Assembly (NCBI GenBank): GCA_021787595.1
Contig: JAJYLQ010000018.1
Location: 1 to 64,000 of the forward strand
Reading direction: 5' to 3'
Source of the DNA: Chloroflexota bacterium
GTDB taxonomy: Bacteria > Chloroflexota > Anaerolineae > Anaerolineales > Villigracilaceae
Length of the DNA: 64,000 nucleotides
The notes beneath the pieces are model-generated. The model searched no databases and had not been told where the DNA came from. It worked only from the letters and a program-made list of their open reading frames with translations. Both the position numbers and the translations under genes were made by a program. Every line of letters starts with the position of its first letter. The stretch's first letter is position 1. Positions 32,390 through 40,649 of the stretch are shown here, piece after piece.

Positions 32390-32791
32390 ATGGTCAAGAT
32401 AGGATTGCAAGATGATCGTCGCGGCGAGGTCATCGAGATGACCGGCGCGTTTTTTGCGCGGGACGTCAAGTTCGATGCGGGCCGCGCGGGCATCCTGCGT
32501 GCTGAACGATTCATCCCATAGAACGACTGGAATTTGTGTCTGCGTTATGAGCGCATCTGCAAAACGAGCGGCGCGGCGGCCCGCCAAATTCGGACGGCCT
32601 TCTTCATCGAAGGATTGTCCGATGACGATGAGTTCGACCTGATTTTGCGCGGCAAGATCAGCGACTTGCGCGGCATCTATAACACGCGAAACATGCTCGA
32701 TCACTTTCAATGGATTCGCGATCGTCGCGGTGGAATCACTGATAGCAAGTCCAATCCGTTTTTCACCGTGATCAACTGCAAGGATTCTCAT
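32354..32791 (-). CDS. ruvX: Holliday junction resolvase-like RuvX (YqgF)
   Basis: This 145-residue RNase H-fold protein is needed for 16S rRNA 5' processing and possibly recombination. Motifs are MRILAVDHGEKRIGLAISD (first Asp), LIVIGQSFDEEGRPN with the conserved G-x-P-like loop altered to GQSFDEEG, VVLWDESFSTQDA with the second acidic residue, and HLDDLAATIILQSYLD with the last Asp pair. The C-terminal RKGTAKT and stop codon come from the adjacent palindromic repeat. Confidence 0.9.
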   Translation of the reverse strand: MRILAVDHGEKRIGLAISDSTATIANPLKVIEHVSRVIDAAQVADLAAQNQVELIVIGQSFDEEGRPNLAGRRAARFADALITQTQIPVVLWDESFSTQDARAARIELDVPRKKRAGHLDDLAATIILQSYLDHQIVDRKGTAKT

Positions 32792-32852
32792 TCAACTCCA
32801 GAAAAGCTGAATCGCGGATCGCAAAGACTCTTTCATCTTTTATCTTTTATCA

Positions 32853-34340
32853 TCATTTCACTTCTATCCTGAACGGTATCAACGGCAGCCGCGGCCACCA
32901 GGAGGGACTCAAATCAATTTGCGGCGCAGACGCAAGCGGAAGATTCGATTGCAGGCGTTGAACTGCGGCGTTGGGCGAAAGTCCGCGCACGAGCGCGTTG
33001 GCCTGCTCTGAATTGATTTGATGAACCAGCGTCCGCTCAACTTGTAATTCAAAATGTGTCGTGCCGGATTGATCCAACGCCGGAGAACCAATCTCGCTGA
33101 AGCTCAATGAATTTGCATCCGGGACATAGCCCGCGGGAACAGCCGCGTTCAAAACGGTTTGCGCCAGTCGAGTCAGGTCGCTGGCAGCCACATATTGTGC
33201 GCTGTATCCGACCGTCATGGTCAACGTCAACAGTGAACCGGCCCTGCCCGCTGGAGGATCGTAACTCTCATTCACGATCTGCCCCATCTGCAACGTGTTC
33301 GTCAACAATAAATCCTTTGCGCCAATCGAAGCCTTGATTTCTTTTTCGGCCTGCATTTGCAAAATGGGCAGCAGCGCCTCATATACGCGCTTGCGGTCAT
33401 CCTCCGACGGCGCGGTGGTAACAAGATCAGTCCCGCCCGTCGTCGGTTCAGGATTCGTCACCGAAGTCGAAAGACCGACGCTGCCCTCGATTGCCTGAAT
33501 CGAATTGACCGGCACGTTTCCAATCGCGCCTGCCTGCTCGGCCGTGACCGGCACATCCACGAACGCGTTGGCCGTCCCGACGAGGTGCGTGTCGTTCATC
33601 GTCACAAATCGCACAGTGCTCTGCCCCACGCTGTAAACCACCGTCCCCGCCGGAATGCTCACCCCGTTCTGGGTCAAATTCTTGAAGCGCGCAATGCCGG
33701 TGGCTTTCGTCTGCGGGACGGACGACTGCGACGTAACCTGCGCGGACTGCGATTCCGTCACCGTGACCGAGATGGATTTGGCCGGAACACCGCCGCTGAT
33801 CGAAACGGATGAATTGGATTTGGATGCCGCGAGCGGGAGGATCACATTTTGTCGCTGCGAAACAGGAGTGAGTTTGATCGCGGCGCGCGGGACGAATAAA
33901 GCGGCCACCGCCAAGGCAGCCAGCACGCCCATCGAAAAGAATCCGATGCGCGCCGCGGGCGAGGACTTCCATGCCGCTTCCCTGACTTCAGCCCCAGCCT
34001 TCATCATCCGCAGGTTGGGATGATCGGCTCGAGGGCCGCGCCGGCGCATTGAACGGCGCGCCGGCCAAAGATCCCGCTGCGCCGCGGCGGTGGATGCGAA
34101 AACCGGAATGCCGAATCCAATCGCGTCGCGCCGAACATCCGCGCGGCGCGTGACGAGTCCCAAATCCGCACCGAGATAACGCGCGTGCTGCTGGAGCACG
34201 CGCAGGTCCACGGGCCGAAGCGTCACCTTTTCGTATTTCGGCCAGACCAGCAAAATGCGCGGCGACTTGGCCCACGACATCCGGTCGCGGACCGAGATCA
34301 AATCGTCATGCGATTCGAGCGCGATGATCTGGGTCTTCAT
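32853..34340 (-). CDS. Membrane protein with baseplate J-like domain
   Basis: This 495-residue protein combines three parts. The N-terminal soluble part (residues 1-120) resembles a nucleotide-fold domain (SPRILLVWPKYEKVTLRPVDLRVLQQHARYLGADLGLVTR). One membrane helix lies near 127-150 (FFSMGVLAALAVAALFV). The exported region contains a phage baseplate J/gp47-like domain: ARFKNLTQNGVSIPAGTVV, VDVPVTAEQAGAIGNVPVNSI, VTNPEPTTGGTD and SEDDRKR. There are no other tail genes nearby, so this is a domesticated or envelope use of the fold. The role is unknown. Confidence 0.75.
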   Translation of the reverse strand: MKTQIIALESHDDLISVRDRMSWAKSPRILLVWPKYEKVTLRPVDLRVLQQHARYLGADLGLVTRRADVRRDAIGFGIPVFASTAAAQRDLWPARRSMRRRGPRADHPNLRMMKAGAEVREAAWKSSPAARIGFFSMGVLAALAVAALFVPRAAIKLTPVSQRQNVILPLAASKSNSSVSISGGVPAKSISVTVTESQSAQVTSQSSVPQTKATGIARFKNLTQNGVSIPAGTVVYSVGQSTVRFVTMNDTHLVGTANAFVDVPVTAEQAGAIGNVPVNSIQAIEGSVGLSTSVTNPEPTTGGTDLVTTAPSEDDRKRVYEALLPILQMQAEKEIKASIGAKDLLLTNTLQMGQIVNESYDPPAGRAGSLLTLTMTVGYSAQYVAASDLTRLAQTVLNAAVPAGYVPDANSLSFSEIGSPALDQSGTTHFELQVERTLVHQINSEQANALVRGLSPNAAVQRLQSNLPLASAPQIDLSPSWWPRLPLIPFRIEVK

Positions 34341-34348
34341 ACAAACCC

Positions 34349-34354
34349 ATTATA
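34349..34354 (-). promoter_or_regulatory. -10 box giving a nearly leaderless transcript
   Basis: On the minus strand this is TATAAT, only 8 bases before the ATG at 34340. Transcription would begin at or within a few bases of the start codon, and no Shine-Dalgarno is present between. No clear -35 box was seen. Confidence 0.5.
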
Positions 34355-34456
34355 AATCAGACCTATTACAAAAGTGCCCGGGGAAGTCCGGGGAAAACGC
34401 ACACTACACACAAAATCTGTGCAGCAGAATAATGATTGACTTATGCAAAGTCAACT

Positions 34457-34498
34457 ATAAAGACCGGACAGGTTTTGGAAAACCTGTCCGGTCTTTAT
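34457..34498. terminator. 20-bp perfect palindrome, probable bidirectional terminator
   Basis: Two perfect 20-base arms (34457-34476 and 34479-34498) surround GG; the core is GACCGGACAGG/CCTGTCCGGTC. It lies just past the 3' end of the minus-strand lipoprotein gene (34517-34999). The arms start and end in AT-rich ATAAAG/CTTTAT, giving a short U tract in either direction. Confidence 0.75.
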
Positions 34499-34516
34499 GA
34501 ACAAAGGGACGGGTTT

Positions 34517-34999
34517 TTATTCGAGCAGCAAGATCACAACAGACCCCTTGCCGTCGGTTGCGGGCGTGATGGTGATGGTCAGCACATTATTGTCTTTTGT
34601 AAACAGCATCACGCCGCCCTGCGATCCGCCCTGCGCGCTGAACCCGGACGACCAGCCAAGCGCCTTCATTTGATCGCCATAAAAAGTCTGGATGTCGGCC
34701 ACAGCCGCGTCCACTTTATAGCTGTATGTGGTCTTGCTGAATTCCTGGCCCGCGGTCGCCTGCGACATGATCGGGATGTTATTCCAGGTCGCAGCCGGTG
34801 TGCCTGTTGGATTAAGATAACCGCTGACATCCGGCATGGCCGACGGCAGGGCTTCCAGGGTCGAGAGCGGCATGGAGGTTGCCATCGCCTCCGCGGTAGA
34901 AGCAAGGTCCTTCGCCTGCGAGACTGTATTGAACAGGCCGCAGGCAAGCGTCGCGGCAGCCAAAACGGCCAACAGAGTGAACTTATAAAATCGTGACAT
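34517..34999 (-). CDS. Small hypothetical lipoprotein
   Basis: This 160-residue protein has a signal peptide and lipobox (LAVLAAATLACGLF). The mature part has a low-complexity Ala/Ser/Thr segment, then a compact C-terminal domain (TTYSYKVDAAVADIQTFYGDQMKALGW ... VLTITITPATDGKGSVVILLLE). That domain resembles small proteins annotated only as hypothetical lipoproteins. Upstream on the minus strand is GGAAAGGAGAGAGA, a strong ribosome binding site, which supports the start. Confidence 0.72.
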   Translation of the reverse strand: MSRFYKFTLLAVLAAATLACGLFNTVSQAKDLASTAEAMATSMPLSTLEALPSAMPDVSGYLNPTGTPAATWNNIPIMSQATAGQEFSKTTYSYKVDAAVADIQTFYGDQMKALGWSSGFSAQGGSQGGVMLFTKDNNVLTITITPATDGKGSVVILLLE

Positions 35000-35119
35000 T
35001 CTCTCTCCTTTCCAGAGCCATCATAAAGCATCGCGCGCCAGCGAAGAATGGGCTAAATGTACTATCGGGCGCCGGTCGCTGATAAAATCGGATAAACCAT
35101 TTTCGCTGGAGCAATTGTC

Positions 35120-36781
35120 ATGCCAACATCTCCCTGGTATCACAAAACAAGCATCTATCAAATCTATCCGCGCTCGTTTTACGACAGCAACGGCGACGGG
35201 ATCGGCGACATTCAAGGCATCATCCAAAAATTGGATTACGTAAAGCAGCTTGGATTCGAAACAATCTGGTGCTCGCCGTTCTTTGCCTCCCCCCAGGCGG
35301 ACTCCGGCTACGACATCTCGAACTACACTGACATCGCTCCCGAATACGACGCATCGAGCGACGCTTTGCAATTGATCGAGGAAGTCCACAAGCGCGGAAT
35401 GCGAATCGTGTTCGACATGGTGATGAACCACACCTCGATTGAACATTCGTGGTTCGAAGAGTCACGTTCGTCGCGCGATAATCCCAAAGCGGATTGGTAT
35501 CTCTGGCGGGATTCCCCTCTCCCAAAATTGGGAGAGGGGCTAGGGGTGAGGGGAAAACCAAACAACTGGCAAAGCATGACGGGCGGAAGCGGCTGGCATT
35601 ACGTCCAAGAGCGGAATCAATATTACTGGGCGAGCTTCCTTCCATTCCAGCCTGATTTGAATTATCGCAATCCTGAAGTCAAAAGGACCATGCTCGATAC
35701 CGTTCGCTTTTGGCTGGGCAAAGGCGTGGACGGATTCCGGCTCGACATATTCAACGTCATCTTCAAAGATGCCGAATTTCGCGATAATCCGTTTTCATTC
35801 AAATTTCTTCCAACCGAAACCGATCCGTCCGCGTTCTTTCAGGAAGCGAAATACACGATCAACCAGCCGGAGAGTTATGAATTTGCAAGAGAATTGAGAA
35901 GCGTCTGCGACGAATTTGGAGAAAAACTATTATTGGGTGAAGTCAGCGGAGGCCGAAGCGTGATCCGCAAATTCATGGGCGCGCAAAAGAACGATGGCCT
36001 GACGCTGGTCTTCGATTTCGAAATGATGAACTTCGAATTCACGGCGGATTATTTCCGCGAATTGATCCAAAGCATCGAAACCTATTTTCCAAATCCGTTC
36101 ATGCCGGTTTATGTTTTCAGCAATCACGACCGCGCCAGAAGCATCCGCCGACTCGGCAACGATGTTCGCAAAGCAAAAATGCTTCATCTTTTGCAGCTCA
36201 CCGTTCGCGGGGTTCCCTGCATGTATTACGGCGAGGAAATCGGCATGACCAATCTAAAACTTCCCTTCGCCGCGGCGCTCGACCCGATCCCGCACAAGTT
36301 CAAATCCATCCCGCGCTTCATTTTCGACCTGCTGGGGATGACCATCAACCGCGACGAAGTCCGCACGCCGATGCAATGGGACGCGTCAAGGAACGCGGGC
36401 TTCTCGTCCGCAGAAAAGACGTGGCTGCCGGTGAATCCAAATTACGAGACGATCAATGTGGAAAGCGAGGATAAGAACGATGGCTCGCTGCTCGATGCAA
36501 TTCGCGCGCTCTTGAAAATCCGCAGCGAACACACTGCGCTTCGAGGTGGGTCGCTGGAATTAATTGATGGCTTGCCAGACGACGTGCTTGGCTATCGAAG
36601 AAGATCGGAGGAAGAAGAAATCAGCGTACTTTTGAACTTCGGCAAATCAGAAAAACATTTTCAATTCAAGAGCGAGGATTGCATCTTCAGATTATCGGAA
36701 CAGGATGACTGGAAGAATGGAGAAATAAAATTATCGGGCTATGGCGGGATGATTCCAAGAGATTGTTTTTCCCAAGCCTGA
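35120..36781 (+). CDS. GH13 alpha-glucosidase (oligo-1,6-glucosidase type)
   Basis: This 553-residue cytoplasmic GH13 enzyme hydrolyses short alpha-glucosides. Motifs are WYHKTSIYQIYPRSFYDSNGDGIGD, the DMVMNHTS region, GFRLDIFN with the catalytic nucleophile Asp, LLGEVSGG with the acid/base Glu, VFSNHDRARS with the third catalytic Asp, and YYGEEIGM. After DWYLWRD, where relatives have a short loop, a palindromic insert encodes SPLPKLGEGLGVRGK before PNNWQS. It is in frame and lies in a surface loop, so activity may persist. It is divergent from the lipoprotein gene, with an imperfect 13-bp inverted repeat (CCAGCGAA..ATGG) between them. Confidence 0.92.
   Translation: MPTSPWYHKTSIYQIYPRSFYDSNGDGIGDIQGIIQKLDYVKQLGFETIWCSPFFASPQADSGYDISNYTDIAPEYDASSDALQLIEEVHKRGMRIVFDMVMNHTSIEHSWFEESRSSRDNPKADWYLWRDSPLPKLGEGLGVRGKPNNWQSMTGGSGWHYVQERNQYYWASFLPFQPDLNYRNPEVKRTMLDTVRFWLGKGVDGFRLDIFNVIFKDAEFRDNPFSFKFLPTETDPSAFFQEAKYTINQPESYEFARELRSVCDEFGEKLLLGEVSGGRSVIRKFMGAQKNDGLTLVFDFEMMNFEFTADYFRELIQSIETYFPNPFMPVYVFSNHDRARSIRRLGNDVRKAKMLHLLQLTVRGVPCMYYGEEIGMTNLKLPFAAALDPIPHKFKSIPRFIFDLLGMTINRDEVRTPMQWDASRNAGFSSAEKTWLPVNPNYETINVESEDKNDGSLLDAIRALLKIRSEHTALRGGSLELIDGLPDDVLGYRRRSEEEEISVLLNFGKSEKHFQFKSEDCIFRLSEQDDWKNGEIKLSGYGGMIPRDCFSQA
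35514..35553. repeat. In-frame palindromic insertion in alpha-glucosidase
   Basis: CCCCTCTCCCAA (35514-35525) pairs with TTGGGAGAGGGG (35528-35539), followed by CTAGGGGTGAGGGG. The counterpart in cinA (21841-21890) also has a left outer CCCTCACCCC arm, which is missing here, so this copy is truncated on the left. Confidence 0.85.
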
Positions 36782-36785
36782 CATT

Positions 36786-36808
36786 GGATGTCTCGGACAA
36801 CGACATCC
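36786..36808. other. Hairpin after alpha-glucosidase gene
   Basis: GGATGTC (36786-36792) pairs with GACATCC (36802-36808) just after the alpha-glucosidase stop. No T tract follows, so termination is uncertain. The next 80 bases have no other feature until the AAAGGATGAC ribosome binding site of the HNH gene. Confidence 0.4.
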
Positions 36809-36889
36809 GCACCGCGGTCGAGCGCGTCGCAGATTAGATGGAACACTGTGGTGTATTGTATATGCCAAATTAAAAAGGATGACAAAAAC

Positions 36890-37879
36890 ATGAAAACCGC
36901 AATCAGAGAAAATCGAGAATCGGAAGAATATGCGAGAAATGTCTTTGAGGGTTTGTACAAAGATGAAGCTGTGCGAACCACTTGCGCTCGGTTGCTTGCA
37001 GACTCCATCCTAATCGCACATCAGATAAGCACCTCCTGTTGGAGTCTTACGCTTTTCCCTGACAAAATAAGGCTTAATGTTGGGCCTGTGGAGGTTTTGG
37101 TTCTCCGTCTAAGCAATATCTTCTTGGTCATCATTGATTCAAAGGATGGCCACTTCAACAATAGTGAATACCGCAATTTCATGGGGCCTTCTGAAATCCA
37201 TTACAAGAGTGTGCCAACCAACCAGCGGGTGTGCAATGTTCCGCCAGAGACAATAGAAAAATTCTATGCTCAGGTCGCTGAAAACCATCGAAACTTCATC
37301 CAAATGGCTGCAAAGCGCAGAGATACGACTTTATGGGAATCTAGCTTTTCGCCCGGTGTAATCCACTATCTGAACAACTTCCTCAAAATATCTCTGCCAA
37401 TGCCCGCATATTTTTCGGATCACATTGGAACAGAACAGCCAAATGTCCTCCAAGAAATTGAACGATTCAAGAATAGCTATGAAGGACTTGAAGAAACAAC
37501 ACGAGAATCTGTCATACAAAGCAGAATTGGGCAAGGTCAATTTAGAACATCGCTCATCGAGTATTGGCAGGGTTGCTCAGTCACTAGTTGCCAACAAATC
37601 GAATTACTCAGAGCGTCGCACATCAAGCCCTGGCGCTATTCATCAAACGCGGAAAGACTTGATATGTACAATGGCCTGTTACTTCTTCCAAACTTAGACG
37701 CCTGTTTTGATTCCGGATTAATTAGTTTTGATAACGAAGGCAAAATTATTATCTCAAGTAGATTGAATGAATCCGTATTATTGCAATTGGGAATAAATTC
37801 AAATTTGAAGTTGTCGAGAGTAGAGCAAAGACATAAAGATTTTCTGCAGTATCATCGTAAAAATGTCTTCCACCGCTAA
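36890..37879 (+). CDS. HNH endonuclease-domain protein, probably acquired
   Basis: This 329-residue protein has a C-terminal HNH_2-type nuclease domain: RASHIKPWRYSSNAERLDMYNGLLLLPNLDACFDSGLISFDNEGKI. It has the SHIKPW histidine and the N-x-LLL-x-NLDA-x-FD block seen in standalone HNH nucleases near restriction systems. The N-terminal 200 residues are not recognised and have no membrane segment. The start at 36890 follows AAAGGATGAC. Codon use is visibly more AT-rich than in the neighbours (many AAA, AAT, TTA, ATT), which suggests horizontal transfer. No partner methylase is nearby. Confidence 0.8.
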   Translation: MKTAIRENRESEEYARNVFEGLYKDEAVRTTCARLLADSILIAHQISTSCWSLTLFPDKIRLNVGPVEVLVLRLSNIFLVIIDSKDGHFNNSEYRNFMGPSEIHYKSVPTNQRVCNVPPETIEKFYAQVAENHRNFIQMAAKRRDTTLWESSFSPGVIHYLNNFLKISLPMPAYFSDHIGTEQPNVLQEIERFKNSYEGLEETTRESVIQSRIGQGQFRTSLIEYWQGCSVTSCQQIELLRASHIKPWRYSSNAERLDMYNGLLLLPNLDACFDSGLISFDNEGKIIISSRLNESVLLQLGINSNLKLSRVEQRHKDFLQYHRKNVFHR

Positions 37880-37949
37880 AAATATCGCCTCCGATTCGGA
37901 AGCAATATCCGTTTAGCGTTATAATAAAGACAGAGAAAGCGAGGTCCTT

Positions 37950-38177
37950 ATGGCAGAAAAGACAACTCGACGCAAACCGTTCGAAGATAAGATTCCCGAA
38001 GAGACACGTGAGCATATCCACGCGGCACGCGAGGAAATGCGCGAGAGCATCAAGGGCTTGTTTCCGCCCGAGTTCATCGAGCACCGCCGCAACGCCCGCA
38101 AGGAAATGCTCCTCGCCTGGCGCAGCATGATTGACCACGCGCTCGAGCGGATGGAAGAAAAAGGCAGGAAGGCATAA
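37950..38177 (+). CDS. Small charged helical protein
   Basis: This 75-residue protein is rich in Glu, Arg and Lys (PEETREHIHAAREEMRESIKGLF, FIEHRRNARKEMLLAWRSMIDHALERMEEK). It is predicted to be almost entirely helical and possibly coiled-coil. It has a TATAAT -10 box at 37920-37925, a GAGG ribosome binding site and its own terminator, so it is a well-expressed single gene. I know no characterised homologue. Confidence 0.75.
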   Translation: MAEKTTRRKPFEDKIPEETREHIHAAREEMRESIKGLFPPEFIEHRRNARKEMLLAWRSMIDHALERMEEKGRKA

Positions 38178-38182
38178 CCATA

Positions 38183-38216
38183 AAACTGCTCCGCCGAATG
38201 GCGGGGCAGTTTGTTT
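38183..38216 (+). terminator. Intrinsic terminator
   Basis: A 13-bp stem (AAACTGCTCCGCC with GGCGGGGCAGTTT, one G-T pair) around GAAT, followed by GTTTAT. It ends the 37950-38177 transcript. Confidence 0.85.
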
Positions 38217-38224
38217 ATAACTAT

Positions 38225-38315
38225 ATCGCGTTGAGCGGAGGTCGAGTATCGAGATCGAAGTCGAAACGCCCTTCGACTGTCACTTCGCCTACGCTCAGTG
38301 TCCGCTCAGGGCGAT
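38225..38315. repeat. Inverted dispersed repeat at 3' end of UbiB gene
   Basis: ATCGCGTTGAGCGGA (38225-38239) is inverted with two mismatches as TCCGCTCAGGGCGAT (38301-38315). Inside are GTCGAGTATCGAGATCGAAGTCGAA and CTTCGACTGTCACTTCGC. These share words with the repeat-bearing gap at 1694-1885. It ends 8 bases before the UbiB stop codon. Confidence 0.65.
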
Positions 38316-38322
38316 GATCACA

Positions 38323-40014
38323 TCAATGCCGGGGAGAATGGCCGCGCGCAAAGAACGCCAGCCAGATCAAAGCCAGGAAAGAGAATCCCCAAAAGACGTA
38401 ACTCAGCAGAATATCGCCAGCGTTACGAAGCAAAACACCGCTCAGCAAAAACACGGCAAAGATCAACGCGCCGGCCACACGGTTCATCGCGCCTTCCACG
38501 TACGAAAGATGAAGATTCACTCGCGGCATGTTGACATCCAACTCGCCGCGCTCCATTTGAGTCAAAACGCGGTTCATCTGCGACGGCACCGCGATCAAAC
38601 CCTTGAACAACTCGCCGATCTCATCCAGCCAGACTTCCCAGCCGGAACCGACTTCGTCCGCAACCATTTTCTGCGCGTACGGTGCGATCTCCTCCCAAAC
38701 ATTGAAATCGGGATCGAGCCCGGTGCACATGCCGGATAATATCGCAACGGTTCGTCCCAACAGCAAAAGATTATGCGGCAACTGGAACGGCATCTCATAC
38801 ATCAAGTCGCGGAATTGATGAGCAAAATCGCGCATCTCGCGGTGGTTGACCTTTCGCAATTCGCTCATGGACATTCCCCAAAAGCGCTCGAACAATTGCG
38901 TCTCAGCCTGCTCGAGCAATTTTGTATCCGCACTCGGAAGCAAAACGCCCATCGTTTTGTAGGACTTTACAACGCGTGAGGCATCACGCGTGCCAATCCC
39001 AATCAACATTTCGCGCAATCCATCGCGCAAATTTTCCGGCACATCGCCCACCATGCCAAAGTCAACGAATGTAAGCTTCCAGCTTGCCTTCTTTCTGCCA
39101 GTTGCCGGCACGGGCGTGACGAACAAATTTCCCGGATGCGGATCGGCGTGAAAGAATCCATCTTCGAATATCTGCTTGAGATAGGTGTCGAGCAAGACCG
39201 CGGCGACCTCCGCGCGATCAATGCCTGCGGCGGTAATATCACCGTAATCGGTGATCTTGATGGCATACACATTTTCGAGCGTGAGGGCGCGCTTCGTCGT
39301 GTGACTCCAAACCACACGCGGCACGTGCACGCGCTTTCGACTCGCGAAATTTTTGCTGAATGTCTCCGCGTTCTGTCCCTCTGCAAGATAATCAATTTCA
39401 TGCTGCACCGTGGTCGCCAATTCTTCGATCAATGCGGGAACATTTACGCGCTTGCGGATGGGTTCGTAGTGCATCAACCAGCCGCCGACTCGCCGCAGCG
39501 CGGAAAAGTCAACGTCAATCAATTGATCAATGAACGGGCGCTGGATCTTTACAACCACTTCGCGAAACGCTTCCGCCTCCGGCGCGTCGGACCGCAGGCG
39601 GGCGCGGTGGACCTGTCCCAGCGAGGCCGCCGCCAGCGGTTCCGGTTCGAAGCGCTCGAATTTGTCTTCGAGCGGCATCCCAAATTCGGCTACGGCCAAT
39701 TTGCGGATCGCGTCGAAATCCTCGGCGGGGACTTCATCCTGCAAGCCGGAAAGTTCCTCCGTGATCTCAGCGGGCAAAACATCGAGCCGCGCCGAAAGGA
39801 ATTGCCCGACCTTGATCATCACACCGCCCATGCGGATGGCCAGCGTGCGGAACCGCGACGCGATTTGTTTGTAACGCGTCGAACGCGTCCGGTGTGCCAG
39901 GCCGCGTAAACCAACGCGCGGCAAAACGATATCCCAATAGACGACACTGACAATTGTGCGAACGAAGAACGTCATGATGTGACGATAGCGAGCGCGTAAA
40001 CGTGATGATTGCAT
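38323..40014 (-). CDS. AarF/UbiB/ABC1-family atypical kinase
   Basis: This 563-residue member of the UbiB family has the nucleotide-binding motifs KVGQFLSARLDVLPAEI (KxGQ), AAASLGQVHRARL (A-rich loop), VVVKIQRP, NLFVTP preceded by FHADPHPGN (catalytic Asp/Asn), and VDFGMVGDV. Two hydrophobic helices at the C-terminus (LIFAVFLLSGVLL, DILLSYVFWGFSFLALIWLAFF) anchor it in the membrane. The family supports quinone biosynthesis or lipid handling. In this organism menaquinone is the likely quinone (inference). The stop lies directly beside a dispersed repeat. Confidence 0.9.
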   Translation of the reverse strand: MQSSRLRARYRHIMTFFVRTIVSVVYWDIVLPRVGLRGLAHRTRSTRYKQIASRFRTLAIRMGGVMIKVGQFLSARLDVLPAEITEELSGLQDEVPAEDFDAIRKLAVAEFGMPLEDKFERFEPEPLAAASLGQVHRARLRSDAPEAEAFREVVVKIQRPFIDQLIDVDFSALRRVGGWLMHYEPIRKRVNVPALIEELATTVQHEIDYLAEGQNAETFSKNFASRKRVHVPRVVWSHTTKRALTLENVYAIKITDYGDITAAGIDRAEVAAVLLDTYLKQIFEDGFFHADPHPGNLFVTPVPATGRKKASWKLTFVDFGMVGDVPENLRDGLREMLIGIGTRDASRVVKSYKTMGVLLPSADTKLLEQAETQLFERFWGMSMSELRKVNHREMRDFAHQFRDLMYEMPFQLPHNLLLLGRTVAILSGMCTGLDPDFNVWEEIAPYAQKMVADEVGSGWEVWLDEIGELFKGLIAVPSQMNRVLTQMERGELDVNMPRVNLHLSYVEGAMNRVAGALIFAVFLLSGVLLRNAGDILLSYVFWGFSFLALIWLAFFARGHSPRH

Positions 40015-40159
40015 GATGAGGCCTCCGCAAACGATTGTATCACCGCAAAAAGTTCTGACGGAGTAAAGTCATCTTGCGCTCCAGCCGCCGTCCACGGCGG
40101 CATTTTTACAATAAATCCTGCGCCGTCCTCGGCGCAGGGGGCAATCAATTGCTTAATAT

Positions 40160-40241
40160 CAATACCTTCGCCACTTGTGGGACAATTTGGCAAATTGTCC
40201 CTACGTCCGCCGCTCCCGATACCGCATTGGCGAAGGTATTG
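40160..40241. repeat. Nested palindromes upstream of DUF1992 gene
   Basis: CAATACCTTCGCCA (40160-40173) is perfectly inverted at 40228-40241. Inside is a second hairpin, GGGACAATTT/AAATTGTCCC (40179-40201), followed by TAC like the GTAGGG palindrome family. Just before it (40083-40138) are two further small palindromes, CCGCCGT..ACGGCGG and CTGCGCCG..CGGCGCAG. The 253-base gap between UbiB and DUF1992 is thus mostly palindromic DNA. Confidence 0.8.
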
Positions 40242-40267
40242 TAATATGTTTCGAGTAAAATCGTCAC

Positions 40268-40597
40268 ATGCCTTATGAAAAAGCCGCTGAGAAAATCATC
40301 CGCGAAGCGATGGAACGCGGCGAATTCGACGATCTTCCGGGCAAAGGCAAGCCAATTGACTTGACCGCGTATTTCGACACGCCGGAGGAAGTCCGGCTCG
40401 CGTATTCGATTTTGAAGAACGCCGGGATGGTGCCGCGTGAAGTGGAATTGCTCAAAGAGATTGCCGAGCTAAAACAAACGGAATCCGCTTTGGTCGAGGA
40501 AAGGAAGCGGCTCGAGATCCGCAGGCAAATCGAGAAGAAACAGATCGAGTTCCGTCTGATGCTGGGGCGTAATCGCCGGTCCGCCAAAAAGCGTTAA
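40268..40597 (+). CDS. DUF1992 (DnaJ-homologue-associated) family protein
   Basis: This 109-residue protein has the DUF1992 hallmark GEFDDLPGKGKPIDL near residues 18-32, preceded by AEKIIREAMERG and followed by NAGMVPREVELLKEIAEL and a long charged helix. The biochemical role of the family is unknown. The length is typical of the short bacterial forms. It is upstream of the RNA candidate and rnj but separated by a promoter. Confidence 0.85.
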   Translation: MPYEKAAEKIIREAMERGEFDDLPGKGKPIDLTAYFDTPEEVRLAYSILKNAGMVPREVELLKEIAELKQTESALVEERKRLEIRRQIEKKQIEFRLMLGRNRRSAKKR

Positions 40598-40619
40598 CAA
40601 AACTTTTACGCGCCCGGCT

Positions 40620-40648
40620 TTGACAAAAGCGCACTGCCCTGCTATACT
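40620..40648 (+). promoter_or_regulatory. Consensus sigma-70 promoter
   Basis: TTGACA (40620-40625), a 17-base spacer and TATACT (40643-40648). This is the best promoter match in the window. It starts transcription about 200 bases before rnj, at the head of the structured region 40650-40784. Confidence 0.85.
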
Positions 40649-40649
40649 G

